Notes: generated by a model not told the origin, from the sequence alone. Counted from the first letter of the stretch, positions 12,301-25,949 are shown. The stretch: 64,000 bases of DNA from Pampus argenteus (GCA_036937835.1 CM072873.1:11892001-11956000), one strand, 5' to 3'. Program-made: numbers and translations.

Positions 12301-15300
12301 ATGAAAAGATAAAGATGTGGTTTACAGCACAAGTGAAGAAGTTGGATTGTTATTCAAAACTATTAAAAGGTTAATGCTCGTGAGTTATTCACCTGTGGAC
12401 ATATGTAATTTAATTGAATCAAAATGGATTTAAATAAGATTTAAATAAAGGTAGTTGCACCACAGTGTCAAATTTGTTTTAATCATCACATCTTTGTCCA
12501 AATACACCCACAAGCTGTTTCCTGCTGTAATTGCATTTTTTACACAAACAGGTTTTTGTAAAATTAAAAATTAAAAGATTAATTAAAAGAAAAATTAAAA
12601 GAATTTTACAAATCTGATGTTCACAAAATAGGTGTGTTATTTTTATTTTTAAATTAGATGTTTTAAATGTTTTATAACACTATTGTTTGTTATATTAACA
12701 ACAGAATTTTGACTTATCCTAACTGTACCTCAATTACTTAAAGGATTAAACACTGAATCTGGGAAAATCGGGTCAGTTTTTAAAACTTTCGACACAATCG
12801 ATTCAAAACATTTACCTGATAATACATACATTTTATAAGCTGTTGAATATGAAACCTTTTTGCATTTTTTGAAAGTCATTGGTAAATACAGTCGTGACAT
12901 AAATTTAAAAAAAATTTACTTTTCAAAAAGGAAATACCAATTTGATTTTGTACTCAGGACTTAGTGACTGTACCTCCTAGTATGAGAACCAACATGTCAG
13001 AACCTAATAAAGACATAGTTCCTGATGTGAAGAATGCCATTTGGTCTAAACATGTTAGCTTTTTTGGCAAAGACGTGCATTGGCCTATATTTTGCTTTGA
13101 GTTTTTTTTTTTTTTTTCTTTTTTCTTTCCTACTTTGCACAACATCCTTGGTGGGAGGTGAGCTGGGATGCGGGAGAGGCTTCACTCACCACTATCACCA
13201 CAACCACAACCAGGAGCGACAAGCGTGTGCTTGACTGCATTTTTGTGGAGGTGGGCATGTTTGCCTTGGCTCACACAAATGTTTTTGGTTTAGTGTAATA
13301 GGTGATACCCCACTATGGCTGAATATACAGGAACTTTACCTTTTATAGACAGGCTCTTTTTTTCTCTGGAAATATGTTCTTGACCGCATTAATCTTTCTT
13401 TTTAATTTTTCCTTTATTATTATCAAACAGAAGTGGGAGGAGTTTAGAAACTTGGCGCCCTGTTGCTTTGAGTGGTGAATGCCAATTGCTGTTCATTGTA
13501 CTGTATTTGGTATGAAAAAAAAAAAAAAAAAAAATCAAGGCTATGCTCACATCTAAATTATGATTCATTACGTCAACTATCGCACCAGGCTACATTCAAG
13601 TGACAGCAGAGGGAAAAATACATATTGTCTCAGAGCAACAGTGCCGTATACGTCTGCGTTTACATGCCTAGTGGTAAATGATTGAGGTGTCCCTTCAAGG
13701 CGAAACACACCATTGTTTTCCTAACAATCCACAATCTGACGCAGGAAGTGATACACAGGACACAAATACAATGACCAGCGAGGCTGCAGGTTCGCGACAA
13801 CAGAACGGTGGCTCCATGGAGCAGTGGGAAAATGTTCCTGTGTGCTCTCTGGAGCACCCAAACACACACAAACACGTACAATACAGATGGAGAAAAGACA
13901 TAGAAAGGCGCACAGACACAGATACTGTACATAAAGAAATCACCATGTCAAACTTGTAACTTTATACAAAGACAAGAAACGGATTTAATGTCCAGAATGT
14001 CTGAGTGACTTTCAAGCTAATAATTCACGCTGCTGGTGCTGATAACTTTAACAAGATGTCGATACCAAGATGATTTAATACATCATACGTACCGGAGGAA
14101 AGACCTGACTCTCTGGAATAGATCCAAGCATGAGGCCACTTCTCAAAACACTTGACTCTCCCCTCAGTTCAACCTTCCTCCTGGACTTGGACCTGATCCA
14201 GCCCCTGTCTTATAAAAGGAGAAACACTTTTCCTGCCTGTTTTTTATTTATTCTTTATATAGCTTGTCTCTATTATTATTATTATTTTTTATTAAAGGAG
14301 TTTGGAACAATTAGGTTGTCGTCTAGGAGTTGCATCGCTTATTAGAAGTTTAAGTTTGGATGCAGGATTGTTTAAGGTGTTGAACTTTGCACCTGTTTCA
14401 GTAACCGTTAGTAGTAAACCGTAGGACTCACCTGATTTAGTCTGATAAAATATAAAAGTAGCACAAATATATATAAATAGATCTGTATATTGTAATAATA
14501 GCTTGGAGTTTTATGCGTCCTGTTCTAAGTATAAAAGAAAAGTATTTCAGCGTCAATTTCTAATTAGGTAGCTTGTTTTGGCAAAAATCGCCGTACAAAA
14601 ATATTTTTCTCGATTTGCTTATATGAGCTGGAATAGAGTTAATAATAAGCTAGCTGTCTAGCTTCAGGGAAATTAAAGGAAAGGAGTAGTTAGTGTGGTA
14701 TAAAATCTATCTTTATGCAACTCTGACGACTATGTTGAAAAGTTATTGGTAGCTGTAGTCTTTCCTGCTCTCTATACGTGTCATGGCTCACATTTCACAC
14801 TCGTGCTATACACGTCTTAACCAAAGTAAAGACGTGTAAAGCTCGAGGTTGAAACCAATTCTACGGCATTTAATTAGCCTCAAACCCAGCGCATATAAAG
14901 AAACTGATGTTTGCAAGCGACACGTTTTGAATACTGACCATGACCTTTGATTGGCTGCTTGGTTTGACCCCTGACACAGACAGACAGAACAAACATAATA
15001 ATGATATTTAGCAGCTGATTCTCCTTTTTCTGTCCCAATGATTGCATTGGAAAGAATTGCCATGCTAAAATGAAGACGATCTGAACCCTAATGACTACAG
15101 TACACAGTATATATGTTAGCTCTTTCACTTGTATTTTTCACACATTACTCTCCACTCAAGTCAACCAACCACGTCAACCTACTTAAAGCAGTTCAATCAT
15201 CAGACCAGCACTCAGATCTCCATCGCTCTTCCTCAATTACCGCAAACTCTCTGTTCTCTGTTTACTGTCAACACAGATAAGAAGCCTTTTCAACCGCTGA

Positions 15301-16445
15301 TTTTGTTTATTTGTCTTTTCTCGTTTGTCTCTTTTCTTCTTTGGATAATAGGATCTCCAGCTTTGGCACTTTGTTGGAGGATTCTTGGTCTAATCGCTCT
15401 GAAACTCAACGCGGCAGGCACTCTCATACCTGCATAGAGTGTATAACAGGGAAAGTGTTTAGTGTTTGCACTTAAAGTGTGTGTGTTTGGGGAGAGAAAA
15501 CCCAAGTGTCTTTGTCCTTTAAAGGACCCCTGTCTTAATGATTCTATACTGATTTCATGTCTGTGATAACTACAGAATTTAAATGTGAATTAACTAATTG
15601 GTATTTTATGAGATGCTTGCCAAGCTGCAAAAGGATGCAAGTACTTGTTCATATTAAGGGACTCGAACAGAGCTCTGACATGGCCTTGACACCACAGAGC
15701 TGCACTGATTATGCTGAAAGAAACGGGTGAGGAAGGCAATCTGATCGGAATGCCGCTGGAATTCCCCGGAATCTCCCCCCCCGTTCCTCCCTCCACTTTC
15801 CCCCATCACTGTTCACAAATCCATAAGGAGTTTTAACGTGCAGCACAATGGACAACAGAGCTATTCTGCGACCATAATGCAAGGAAACGTTACCTCAGTG
15901 AAAAAAATGTCAGGACTATAGAGGCCCCCAGTCCTATAAACAATCAGTGAGGAAGCTGAGGCAGGTGCCCACCTCCTGTGAAAATATCCTACCGCAACAT
16001 GCAGAGGGAAGGGCTGGGTGTGTCGGCAACAGCAGCAGGCAAGAGGAGCAATTAAACCATAAAGTCAGAACACCACAAATTACTGTACTAAATACCACAT
16101 TGTGCAGCACAAAACACAGGCACACATGCAAAGAAAAAACAAATACATGCACAAGAATATTGTTACCCATCACAGAAAATATGTGTGTCTAAGTGTTTTA
16201 AAAGATGTAATCTTTTATAAACTTTGGTCTCATATTTCTGGCTGACAATTTTTTTTTTAGGTGGAATTGATGTTTATGTTTTTATTGGGCAGTTAATGTT
16301 AATGTCACTTCTGTCTTTTAGAAATTGCGTTCATCGCAACCAGAAATACATTTAGAAGGAAACATAATCCCATCTGATGGGTAATGAATGGATAAAGGTA
16401 AAAGAAAAATCATACAATTTAGCCAAAACTCTGGAAGACTGAGAA

Positions 16446-17045
16446 TTAAAGGGATAGTTTGGATTTTTTTGAAGTGTGGATATATGAGGTTCTTACCTGC
16501 AGTAGATGAGGGTCCGCATGTCCTCAGTGTGGAGAAGCAGAGAGGAGTACCGGCACAGAAGCTGATCAATGTACTGCTGTGGACAGGGTCAAAAGCAAAA
16601 TGTATATTTGTCGCTTAAATAAAGGCCCACCATTAAAAATAAATATCAGTTTAAGTGTACGCTACATTAAGAAAGTTTTATTGCCGTCAGACAGCCCATT
16701 CTTTTGGTGCTACACTCTCAACCGCAGAACTTGCATACGTATTCCTACACATGTCGCAAGTGGCACCATCAGTAGTCACTCTGATTGGACGAGACCGTGT
16801 GCAATGCATTCTGGTCGGTATGTGCTGTGTACTGCACTCAGTGTTTAACGAGAAGAGAGCTTAAAGGAAAAATTCACCTCTGTGAATATGATGATTTCTA
16901 GGCAAACTAGGGCACCGATTTTAAAAAATAATTACACATTTCTACTTCATAGGTGACCTAGTTTTAAGAAATCATCATATTCACAGAAGTTAATTTTTCC
17001 TTTAAGCTCTCTTCTATTTAAGCACTGAGCGCAGCACACAGTACA
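16446..17045. mobile_element. TTAA-flanked (piggyBac-like) MITE with a long hairpin
   Basis: The left edge reads TTAAAGGGATAGTTTGGATT, a terminal sequence I recall from abundant non-autonomous TTAA elements in teleosts. The following sequence (aagcagagaggagtaccggc, then caatgtactgctgtggacag) fits that element. The right half is a large inverted repeat: the arm at 16821-16916 pairs with 16951-17045. Inside the arms lie TTAAAGGAAAAATTCACC (16861) and its near complement ending CCTTTAA (16999-17005). No transposase frame is present. The mirror of the left terminus is not found at the right end, so the right boundary is uncertain. Confidence 0.65.
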
Positions 17046-19560
17046 CGCCATCCATTACTCTTCCTGTCTGAGACATGATACTTGATGATGATCTATACTC
17101 CAAACATTGTGTATTGTTCGATAAATTACAGGGGCATTAGAAGCACAGCATACTGTATTTTATTGTTTTGTGTCCTGGTTTTCATCCGACATAATGAACG
17201 GCTCGGCATCCCATGAGGGGCGGCAAGGATCAAAACTCTGCCGCCTCCCAGAGGACTTCCTTTAATGTCTTTGTGCACGTGTGGATTTGATACCCTCCCT
17301 CCTTTAAATTAGATCCCACTACATCCATTAGTCACAGAAGCCTGTTAATATGTCTCCCTTCAGAGGGTGGAGACCCCCACATAAAGGTCTATACAGACCT
17401 ATTGTGACTCTGAATCCCCATTAGGTTGTGATAAAGACAGGTATGCTCCCATTTGGGCATTACTATATATATATATTATTTTTTAATTAAAATAAAAAAT
17501 ATCAACTAAACATTGATTAAGCATTTTATTTTATTTTGTAATATCCATATATATGTGAAAATAAATAATGTTTTAACATTTAAAGGATGTTTGTGTGGAG
17601 TCAGGTATGGGTACTCAGTAAGGGTGAAATCTCAGCATCAGCAGCTTTCCAAGTCTCCTCTGCCATCTACTCTCACTCAGCAGAAACCACCCAAAAAAGA
17701 TAAAAAAAATAAAACAAAAACCAGAAGTTTTACTTGAAGCTACAAGAAAATGTGAAAACAACCAAACATTTGAGGAAAAATTGTTGAAGCCGAAGGTCAA
17801 AAAGCCAAAGCTGTGTGACTACATGTGTTCATGGGCGTGTCTGTGTGTGAATATCACTGGTCAGGATCTCAAGAGGGTGCAGCAGCATTGTTAATACATG
17901 TTCATGTTGTGTTACATTAAATGACAGACAGGCTGGAAATGTACGTTCCTGGCTTTCTTAGGAAGGTGGCAGCGGGCCGCGCTCGGGTGGATTTAGCTTA
18001 AGGAAATGACACTTTCTCCCACAAGATCTCAATCTGGTGGAGTGCACTGCCAGGCACAACAATGCAGTGTTGAAAATGGGAGTGGGCCACGTTTTTCTCC
18101 CCTGGCCGGCCCGGTTCCGAGCCGAAGGAGTGGTCCAGCTGGTGGGCCTGATAAGCACCTGCCATGAGGCTGTGACAAGGAGAAGGGAGCGCCACGGTGC
18201 AAACTGTTCTGGTTAACACCCTGAGTGATCCTGCATGATGTCACCTACTTTACCACCAAATCCTCAAGGGAAGAAGTGAACTACAGTAAAAAAAACAAAA
18301 AACAAAACAACAACAGGGAGGATGCAGCACATCAGCAGTTACTCCGAAAATGACGGTTCACCTGAGGATGGGTAACACATTCAGAAAGATAAGGAGAGGA
18401 AGAGGAGATAAGAAATGGAGGAGGAGATGAGGTAATTCAAATATGTGAAGACACAAATAGAGAGTAAAAGTTCAGTGTCTTTATGTTCTCTGCTGAGCCG
18501 AATCAAAATGTATTCACATGCTTTCACTGTAGCAAGTCCTCCAAAATAAACTGCAAAATACGTTGTTGGTCCATGCATAGTCCTGTTGGCAGTAATTAGC
18601 ACTAATCATGATGTCGATGTTTGGTTTAAAATGACTATTTTTGGAAGTTTTGGCAATTTTTTGCAAATTAACACCATTAATAGTATGCCATTGATTGCTA
18701 TTAGCAGTTCCTTGCAATCTTGCAACATTACAAACAATTTCTACTTAATTTGATTTTTTTTTTTTTAAAAGACAAGTGACAATTGATGGAGAAAATATAG
18801 AGTTTTAGTTGCTTTTGAGTTGGATGAGGTCGTATACGATGTATGGAAAAAAAATCATATTCTAATAAAACAAATAAAGAGTTTGTTTTTGTGAATTTGC
18901 ATTAACAGATGTGGTATTAGACAAGAATAAAAATTAGATTTATGATATTATGTCCAGGCCTGAACGCTACCACTTGTCGATCCTGTTTTTCCAACCATCA
19001 CTTATTGCGCAACTGGACTCCATCAGCATCAACTTCATCCTCCTCATGTCAGGCATGGTGGGAGCGTTGGACGGTCAAGCACCAGGGCTACTGCCTTCTC
19101 AAATCCTAATTACAGAGGCCAACTGTGGGACACAGAGAGAGATAGGCATGCCTGGACATGTGGAGCTAGTCCACCACTTAGTCCCCCTGACACACACACA
19201 CACACACACACACACGTACACACCTGCAACTGGTTCAGTCAGTCATTCTTCCTTTGAATATGAACAACTTTGTATGGTTTATTTAAGCCTTTTGAATTGC
19301 TAAATGGGTGTGGTTTACTACATTAGGGAATACAATGAACACTGTATTCAAACACAGGAAAGTATTGTTTTAGTTTGTTCAGTTTATCTTCCTGTGAGTG
19401 ACAACTTGCCTTACACTGTGAATTCCCACCCATCTGGTACCACACTAAATCAAAAACACACTGTAAGAATGATCTCCAGCTGCTCTGTGAGTCGGGTCAT
19501 TTGCTGTCAATTTGGCTTAACGGGACTCTTAATGGAGCACAAGAAGGTTTCAACTACTTG
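17046..19560. other. Intergenic stretch including a GC-richer island
   Basis: It holds a (TA)n run near 17464-17475 and a (CA)n tract at 19190-19215. A GC-richer, repeat-free island at 17950-18245 is open in three overlapping minus-strand frames, but none of the frames has a recognisable motif. No gene is supported. Confidence 0.5.
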
Positions 19561-19564
19561 CCAC

Positions 19565-20040
19565 AAGGATGGGAAGATGACAACAGTCCTCCAAATGTGG
19601 ACATTTTGGTGGTTAAAGATGTCAGATTGGTTGGTCCACCACTTGGCTGAAATTTCTTGATTGGATGGACTGCAGTAAAATTTGGTACAGACATGCATGT
19701 TCATCTTGCGGCATCAGAAGGTCAACATTTATATCCATTTATACAACACTCCTCCAAATGTTGAGATTATGGTGTGATCGTCAGTCCACTTTGATCCAGA
19801 CTAATATATCTCAATGGATGGATTTCCATGAATTCTGTATGTAAGATATCATTTGCCCCCCAGAGGATGAAGCCTCTAGATAAAGTTAAATTACACTCTA
19901 CCAAATTTCATGGTAGGTGGTGGTTCAATGTTATCGAGAAATTTAGGGCAAAGCCACAAATGATAGAGGAAAAGTCAGTGGATCAACAAAAAGCTGTTAA
20001 GATTTTTCAGCCAAAGTGGTGGACTGACTATCATTGCCTT
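19565..20040. repeat. Dispersed repeat with tandem units and inverted ends
   Basis: Two related units lie in tandem. One has ttggatggactgcagtaaaa and atttggtacagacatgcatg (19660-19702). The other has ggatggatttccatgaattc (about 19816). The phrases atttggtacagacat and ggatggatttccatga belong to a very common teleost repeat. The outer edges are inverted copies: ggtccaccacttggctgaaa (19632-19651) pairs imperfectly with tttttcagccaaagtggtgg (about 20003-20022). The ORF at 19304-19660 runs into this repeat and is not a gene. Confidence 0.6.
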
Positions 20041-20044
20041 GCTT

Positions 20045-21030
20045 AGAGTCGTCAATAACCTTGGTTCCCTGAAAATACTACAAGCATACTACCACAAGCA
20101 TACTAGAACTGCCAGGTACGCTTACATGTGTTGTGTTTGTTTGTGCGTAAATGTCTGAGGATGTGTGAGTGTGCTGTCCCACTGCCTGCGTGCCTCACAT
20201 GAGCCATGGAGACTGGACACAGATGAGCGGCTTCTGACAAGCATTTCAAACCCCTCCTGCCCTCTCCAACCGTGTGGCCTCGACGATAATGGGAACCTGA
20301 TCGGAGGGAGAGCAGAGCAGGCGGCTGAGAGGAGGGGGGGGGGGGGAGTGTGTGGTCCGTCTTTTGTGAGAAACTCTTCAAAGCGCTGGCCCTCCTATTT
20401 GTCCACTGGAGCTCTTTGTAACGGTATCCTCAACTGTCATTTTCCCCCTTTTATTTTTAGGCAGGGCTATTATTGCTCCCATACCCCTCACATACCCCTA
20501 GGCTTTGTGTGCAGGGACAGGGTCAGGTTTTAACTTTTTTTTTTTCACCCTGTTCAGAACCGTCTTTTCTCCCTCTCCTCCACATGCTGTTCATACAGAG
20601 TAATTGATCACACTGGCCAGTGAGTGAGCTGCTAATTCCAGGTCTCAGTTGAAACACGAGGGGTGTCTGGTTAGTGTATGGTCTGGCCTGTTATTGGTCC
20701 TGAGTCTCCTTCTGCTAATTGGTGTAAAGTCAATACTATGATAATAATAATAATAATGCAGAGATATAGCTGCTATACTAGGATTTAGTGTCATCCGTGG
20801 TAATAATCTGATATCTAAAAATAGCTTTGCACATAATTGTTGTGTGTTGCGTTACAGAATGACTGATTGGACTCTACATCTTGGTTTTCAGAAGATGAAT
20901 CCTGACTTTTCCTCTACTGCTACCATCGCTACATAATAAAATTACAATTTTACTATATTTAAGAAAATGCTAAACTTGAATTAAGGTAATACTTTCAATC
21001 CTTTATACAGATTATTAAAAATGAAGTTAT
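20045..21030. other. Intergenic stretch with a G homopolymer
   Basis: It contains a G run at about 20333-20346 and short (AAT)n near 20741-20757. There is a 122-codon plus-strand frame at 20165-20533, but it is low in complexity around the G run and matches no family I know. No gene is supported. Confidence 0.5.
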
Positions 21031-21034
21031 AATT

Positions 21035-21085
21035 ATTACAATCACGCACCAATTCCAACATCTGGAATTGGTGCGTGATTGTAAT
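21035..21085. repeat. Perfect 51-bp hairpin
   Basis: The left arm (21035-21057) begins attacaatcacgcaccaatt, and the right arm (21063-21085) is its exact reverse complement. The arms are 23 bp long with no mismatch, and the loop is acatc. Perfect arms in an otherwise diverged region suggest a young or selected structure. It may be a tiny foldback element, a transcribed hairpin or a recent inverted duplication. I do not recognise it as a known microRNA. Confidence 0.85.
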
Positions 21086-21089
21086 TGTA

Positions 21090-23570
21090 ACATGGGAGAT
21101 AGAGTTGGGTTTTAGGTGTCTGAGTTTGGTTTATAATCTTTGAAACTTTCATGGTGATGTTTACAGCGTTGCAGTGCAGCCATAGAACATGAACAAGGGT
21201 AAATAAATAGGAAGTTAGAAGAAGAGGGGTGACAGTGTTTGCAGGGACACTGTGACAGATGCATCGTGCAGGACAGAGCTCTACAGTCCCTGCCTGGCTG
21301 CCTGTTGGTCCATCTGGTTGCCACCCTGCTCACTTGCCAGCCTGCTTGTGTCCACTTCCTCACCCTGTGGTGCAGCAGTGCATGGCACCCCCCCCCCCCC
21401 ACACCCCCCACCCCACCCCCACGTCACCCTGTCCCCCTGTAATATTTGACATGAGTAGATGAATAATAGATCAGAGGCTTTAGCTGCCCCGTAACTCTAG
21501 CCGAGTCCCAGGACAGGAGGCAGGCCAGTGGCTTTAGCCAACAGAGGACACGTGACCACAGCAGAATAGCCATTCAGTGTGACTGCTGATGAGTAGAAGC
21601 CGTATTATTACCACAAGTGAAACACCATGTGGTTGATATGAACGCTTAACTGGCTGGTGCCTACAACTGTAGCGTCCAGCTGCTCTGGTGCACACAGCTG
21701 TGTGATCTGTTCGCTGTCTCGAGCTGAGACTTCAGGCTGTATATAAAACCTTGTTGTATAGTGTACTTATCATGTTTTTCAATGAATTTAATCCACAATT
21801 ATCAAATCAGAATATTTTCAAAACCCTTATTGAATCCTATTAGGTTTACCTTTCAACGTTTGCAAAAATGACAGGTGCATTTACTCCAGTTAAGTGTTGT
21901 TATTGTGATTCTGCTCACACTGTGATTAGAGGTAAGGTACAAATTAGGTAAACAAAGGTGGCAGGTACAAAAACCAAAGTGTGAAATTGACAATTCACCA
22001 TTTTGGCAAGGAAATTACTGCCAAGAAATAACCCAGCCTAAAATGGTCATTTTTAGAGTAACGTATCAGTTAGTGAACTTTGGAGGATTTTGTGATCTTG
22101 GAGGTTGGTGATAATCATCTGTGGATTCATTTAAAACTCATAATATACAGTTGTTTGATTCGATGTTAATAAAATATTGATTGATGGACAAAATAGTAGA
22201 AATAAATCAAGGTGACAAATGGAACCGTTTTTTTTACAGAACTGTGCTCTGTGGAGAAATAAAGAATCCATTACAACAGAGCCCGATCAACACAGTGTAT
22301 CTGATTCACACATTGACCACAGAATAATGCAGCACGCTTGGATACTCACACAACAAATGCACAGAGAGAGCACACACACACACACACATACACACATACA
22401 CACACAAATACACAAACACAAAAACACACACACACGCCATCCTCTCCGGAGAGGATCAGGTTTCCTTCTGTGTCCAGTGGCTTATTAAACATTAAGCTCA
22501 ACAGCTTCCCTACAGGAGGGTGAAAAGGCCTCCCCCACCTCCCCCCTCCCTGCCTCCCCTCTCTCATTACAGCTGTTGAGGTATGAGACAACAGAAGCGC
22601 GGCCACAACAATGAAGCCGGAGGCCGAAAGCCAATCAGTACGTTCGCTGTAGCGTTCGCCCGGCGACAGCAGGTAGGCCTGAGTGGGTGAGATTAACTCT
22701 GTTGTTCTTTTTTCACAGAGTGATGGAAATTCTTCTTCTTTTCATGTGGAGGTAAACAGTAGTAAGGTGAGAAATACCCTATTATACAGTGTGCACTCCC
22801 TGCAATTCATACCAACAAGAAATCATACTTTCATACACCTGTGCACACACACCATATACACAGACACACGTGCACAGAGCAATAACAGATGGAATTTCAA
22901 ACCTCAATAACCGATCAATCAATGAATCAGTCACATATATAATCAGTAGTTAGTTTTGGTGTCCATGTCTTGTAACTTCAAAGCTACTTAGGTACAAAAA
23001 TGGTGGTTTTAGAAGTTAAATACAAAATTTACAAATGTCTGATGTATGTATTTGTCACAGGAGCTATGATTCAACCTACAGCATCTTACGGCTTCTAAAA
23101 GCTTTTAAATCTCCTGAAGACATACTGTGCAGAAAACACTTCACATCTGTGGAGTTAGAGTGTAAATAATAAAAAGGAAGAATAATTGGGCTGTTAGGTA
23201 GTAAACTGAATAGCTGACAGCTGCAGAAAATAGAAGGAGGACGACATCAAGACTACAAACATTGTTTGAATGACAAGTGATCCCTTGAGTCTATCTACCA
23301 CAATTCTTAATTTTATTGCTCTCTAATAAAGTTTTATTTCAGGTTGGACTTAAGATTTCTGTCTTATTGTGTTTTTTTTTTTTTTTTTCGATTAACTGTT
23401 TCCACAACACTTTACTTCCCTCATTTTTAAATGCTCTATAGAAGTTTATTATTGTGCTGTTCCCACTGAGCTTTGAGGGGGTTTCTCAGCCTCTCAGGTG
23501 CTGTGGCGACACATCCTTAATTGTGTGTGGTTGGTAGTTTGACACCTGATACCTGACAACAAGCAAGCTG

Positions 23571-23621
<51 letters not shown>

Positions 23622-25945
23622 CTGGACTCACGCAGAGTAAGTGAATAAAGTAACACTAATCAGCTGCATGTGACCTCAAAACCTTTGCTTAGGCCACAGT
23701 GCCACCTGCTGGCAGCACAAGATCCATTACCCAAGATGCAAAGGGAAAGAAAAGTAGACATAGAAAAAGACAGGCCAAAAGCAGGAACATTGAAACCAAA
23801 GAGACACAGAAGTGATAAATACAGCGTGTCAAAAAACAAACATACAGACTTAAAAATAGATGCAGCAACTAGAGATGAAACATGAAAACTTCCAGCAGTT
23901 TGGAGTTTAGTAAACAACCTTATTTTTCAGAAAGTATGAAAAGACTCCCAATCAATATGTATCACACATATGATTTAGTATAACTGTATGACAGCTACAC
24001 CAATGTACATCCTCCTCTATAAACCAGTGTTAAAAATGTTACAAATAAATAATAATATTGGGGGACATTAGAGACAAAATCAGCCACATTAAATTTATTG
24101 CATAGAATTCATATGGACTACAAGGATTTGGCTGGCTATGCAGAGCCAAACCAACAACAAACTAATGTACTTACAGTGCGTGTTTTGAAGACCTCCATTG
24201 TTGTCCAAAACAATAATCCCTTTAACTCTTCTGCAACCAAAGATGGTAAAAACCTGAAAACATAGAAAGAAATATTGTAGTTATAAAAATATGATGTTTT
24301 GCGCTTGATTCTTTCACTCAGTGCAAACATGCATAGAAAATTATATATGCTATACAGCGTACTTAAAGGAGAGACTACTTACAGTGCAGGAAAAAGCATT
24401 TGGAGAAAGGTTACTGTGCTGCAGTTAAAATCACATATCAATCAAACCTTAAACAGTGAGTGTAAAGCAGATCAGGAGAAAGAGCAAAAACACTTCCTGG
24501 ATTATGAAAGAAAAGTGAAATATGAAATGACAGATCACTGAATTGACTCTCTCATCCTGACATGAAATATCACATGAGGTACATGCGGCTTCGATGTCAC
24601 GAACACTTTCTGATAACTGTAACACTGCAGCGGAGCGCCATCTTCGCTTTAAAACTCAGAGGCCGTCATGTGAGTCTGATCTTCATCCTCCTCTCATCTG
24701 ATTTCCTTCCCCCCTTCTGTAGCTCCTGACTTGATTCTAAGACTCCCATCATCCCTCTTATTTCCTGTCTTGTCACAGAAGCACTCCTTCAGCCTAACAT
24801 TTAAGGCAGGTATTGGTAATGTATTAGCAGACTGCAGACACTGTGGCAGACATTTGAATGATCTAATTAGCAGTCATATTGGATTAGTCTGACTCAGGAG
24901 GAGAAGAGATGAGTAAAGAAGCCTCCTTCAGGGCCCCTCCACATCCTCTTAAATCGCAGTTTGAATTCTTTCGGGGGGGATATTCAAGATTCAAGCAATT
25001 ACTTTGTGGCAATTTGATTAATTATACATTTGTCTAGAAATATGTACCACTAAAGCACAACAAAGGTAGCTCCTGCATTTGTACTAAATCTTGAAACCTT
25101 GTTAAAAAATCCTAATCTATTTTAATACCTAATTTAAAATAGTATTAACCTTGTCTCCTAGAAATTACATTTGTATAGTACTAAATGCAGCAGCAACAAC
25201 GTAACGCTGCCTGGATTATGCTTTTGGTCAACATAATGATAAAAAAATGGTCGGTCGGTCGAAGTCCCTGTCTTTTTCTTCTGGTTCCTTCAGTTGGATG
25301 CTGGTGCTTCACTGTGCAGAATGATGCATGTGCAGAGTTTGTTATGAAAATCCAGTGGATGGAGGTAGATGCCAAGCAAGCAAGTCCTCCGGGAAATGGA
25401 TGATGCGTCAAAATCAAACGATGCCACTGGCTGAAGGACGTCTGGAGAACTTGGCCTCTCTGAGATCAATCGATAGAGTAGCAAACAAAAACACAAAGCT
25501 CAGGGGGATTGTTTTTAGATGTGAGCTGGCAGCAAAAGAGGAGGGCTGTGACTGAACAGAGGACTGCGGAAACAGGTAGAGGAAAGGTGAGGAAGAGAGG
25601 AGGACGCAAGATGGAGGAGGTGATGATACTTCAAGCTTCAAACACTTCCTCTGCTGATAATTCCTTGTTGGATTCTAACAACTTGTTTCATAGGAAATAC
25701 TGAAATATACACTTTTATTTTTAGGAGCTCATCTTAAAAACAGACAGAGAAGGCAAAGTGGAAAAAGGAGAAAAATAAAGGTAAGAAGACAGAAAGGAGA
25801 GGGAGGGAGAAAGAAAGGAAGGAGAAAAAGGAGAAGAAGAAGAAAGGAGAGTGTGTAACATCTTTTCTTCCTCCCTAATGCCTATCATCCTGATTCTAGA
25901 GTCTGTAGGCTTTAATGTAGCTACTAACTTTCATAAAACAGGGAA
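21090..25945. other. Intergenic stretch with microsatellites
   Basis: It holds a C homopolymer-rich tract (21390-21420), CA-rich DNA (22371-22436), a long (TG)n (23573-23620), a T run near 23370-23387 and a purine-rich GA tract (25740-25850). Overlapping frames on both strands around 21112-21462 and 25181-25641 have no family motifs. No gene is supported. Confidence 0.55.
23573..23620. repeat. (TG)24 microsatellite
   Basis: This is an uninterrupted run of about 24 TG units. It is among the longest pure dinucleotide arrays in the window and probably length-variable. Confidence 0.9.
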
Positions 25946-25949
25946 TGAC

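Larger units (their letters stand above)
7993..16440. other. Intergenic stretch with scattered repeat fragments
   Basis: No intact gene is seen over about 8.4 kb. It contains a possible dispersed-repeat piece at 8478-8530, a gctaacattagc/gctagc-rich patch at 9299-9360, a (TA)n run near 9904-9914, a (CA)n tract near 10083-10102, and A or T homopolymers near 13104 and 13515. Open frames of 60-112 codons overlap one another on both strands without family motifs. A polypyrimidine-tract/AG and GT pair brackets 48 bases at 11616-11663 (see findings). Confidence 0.5.

Noticed and set aside
13660..13959. Three overlapping open frames on both strands
   Set aside because: No motif, no splice borders and mutual overlap. 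They appear to be chance frames.
19304..19660. 118-codon plus-strand frame
   Set aside because: The 3' part lies inside the dispersed repeat at 19565-20040 and the 5' part has no protein features.
20165..20533. 122-codon plus-strand frame
   Set aside because: It crosses a G homopolymer and shows no domain or conserved pattern.
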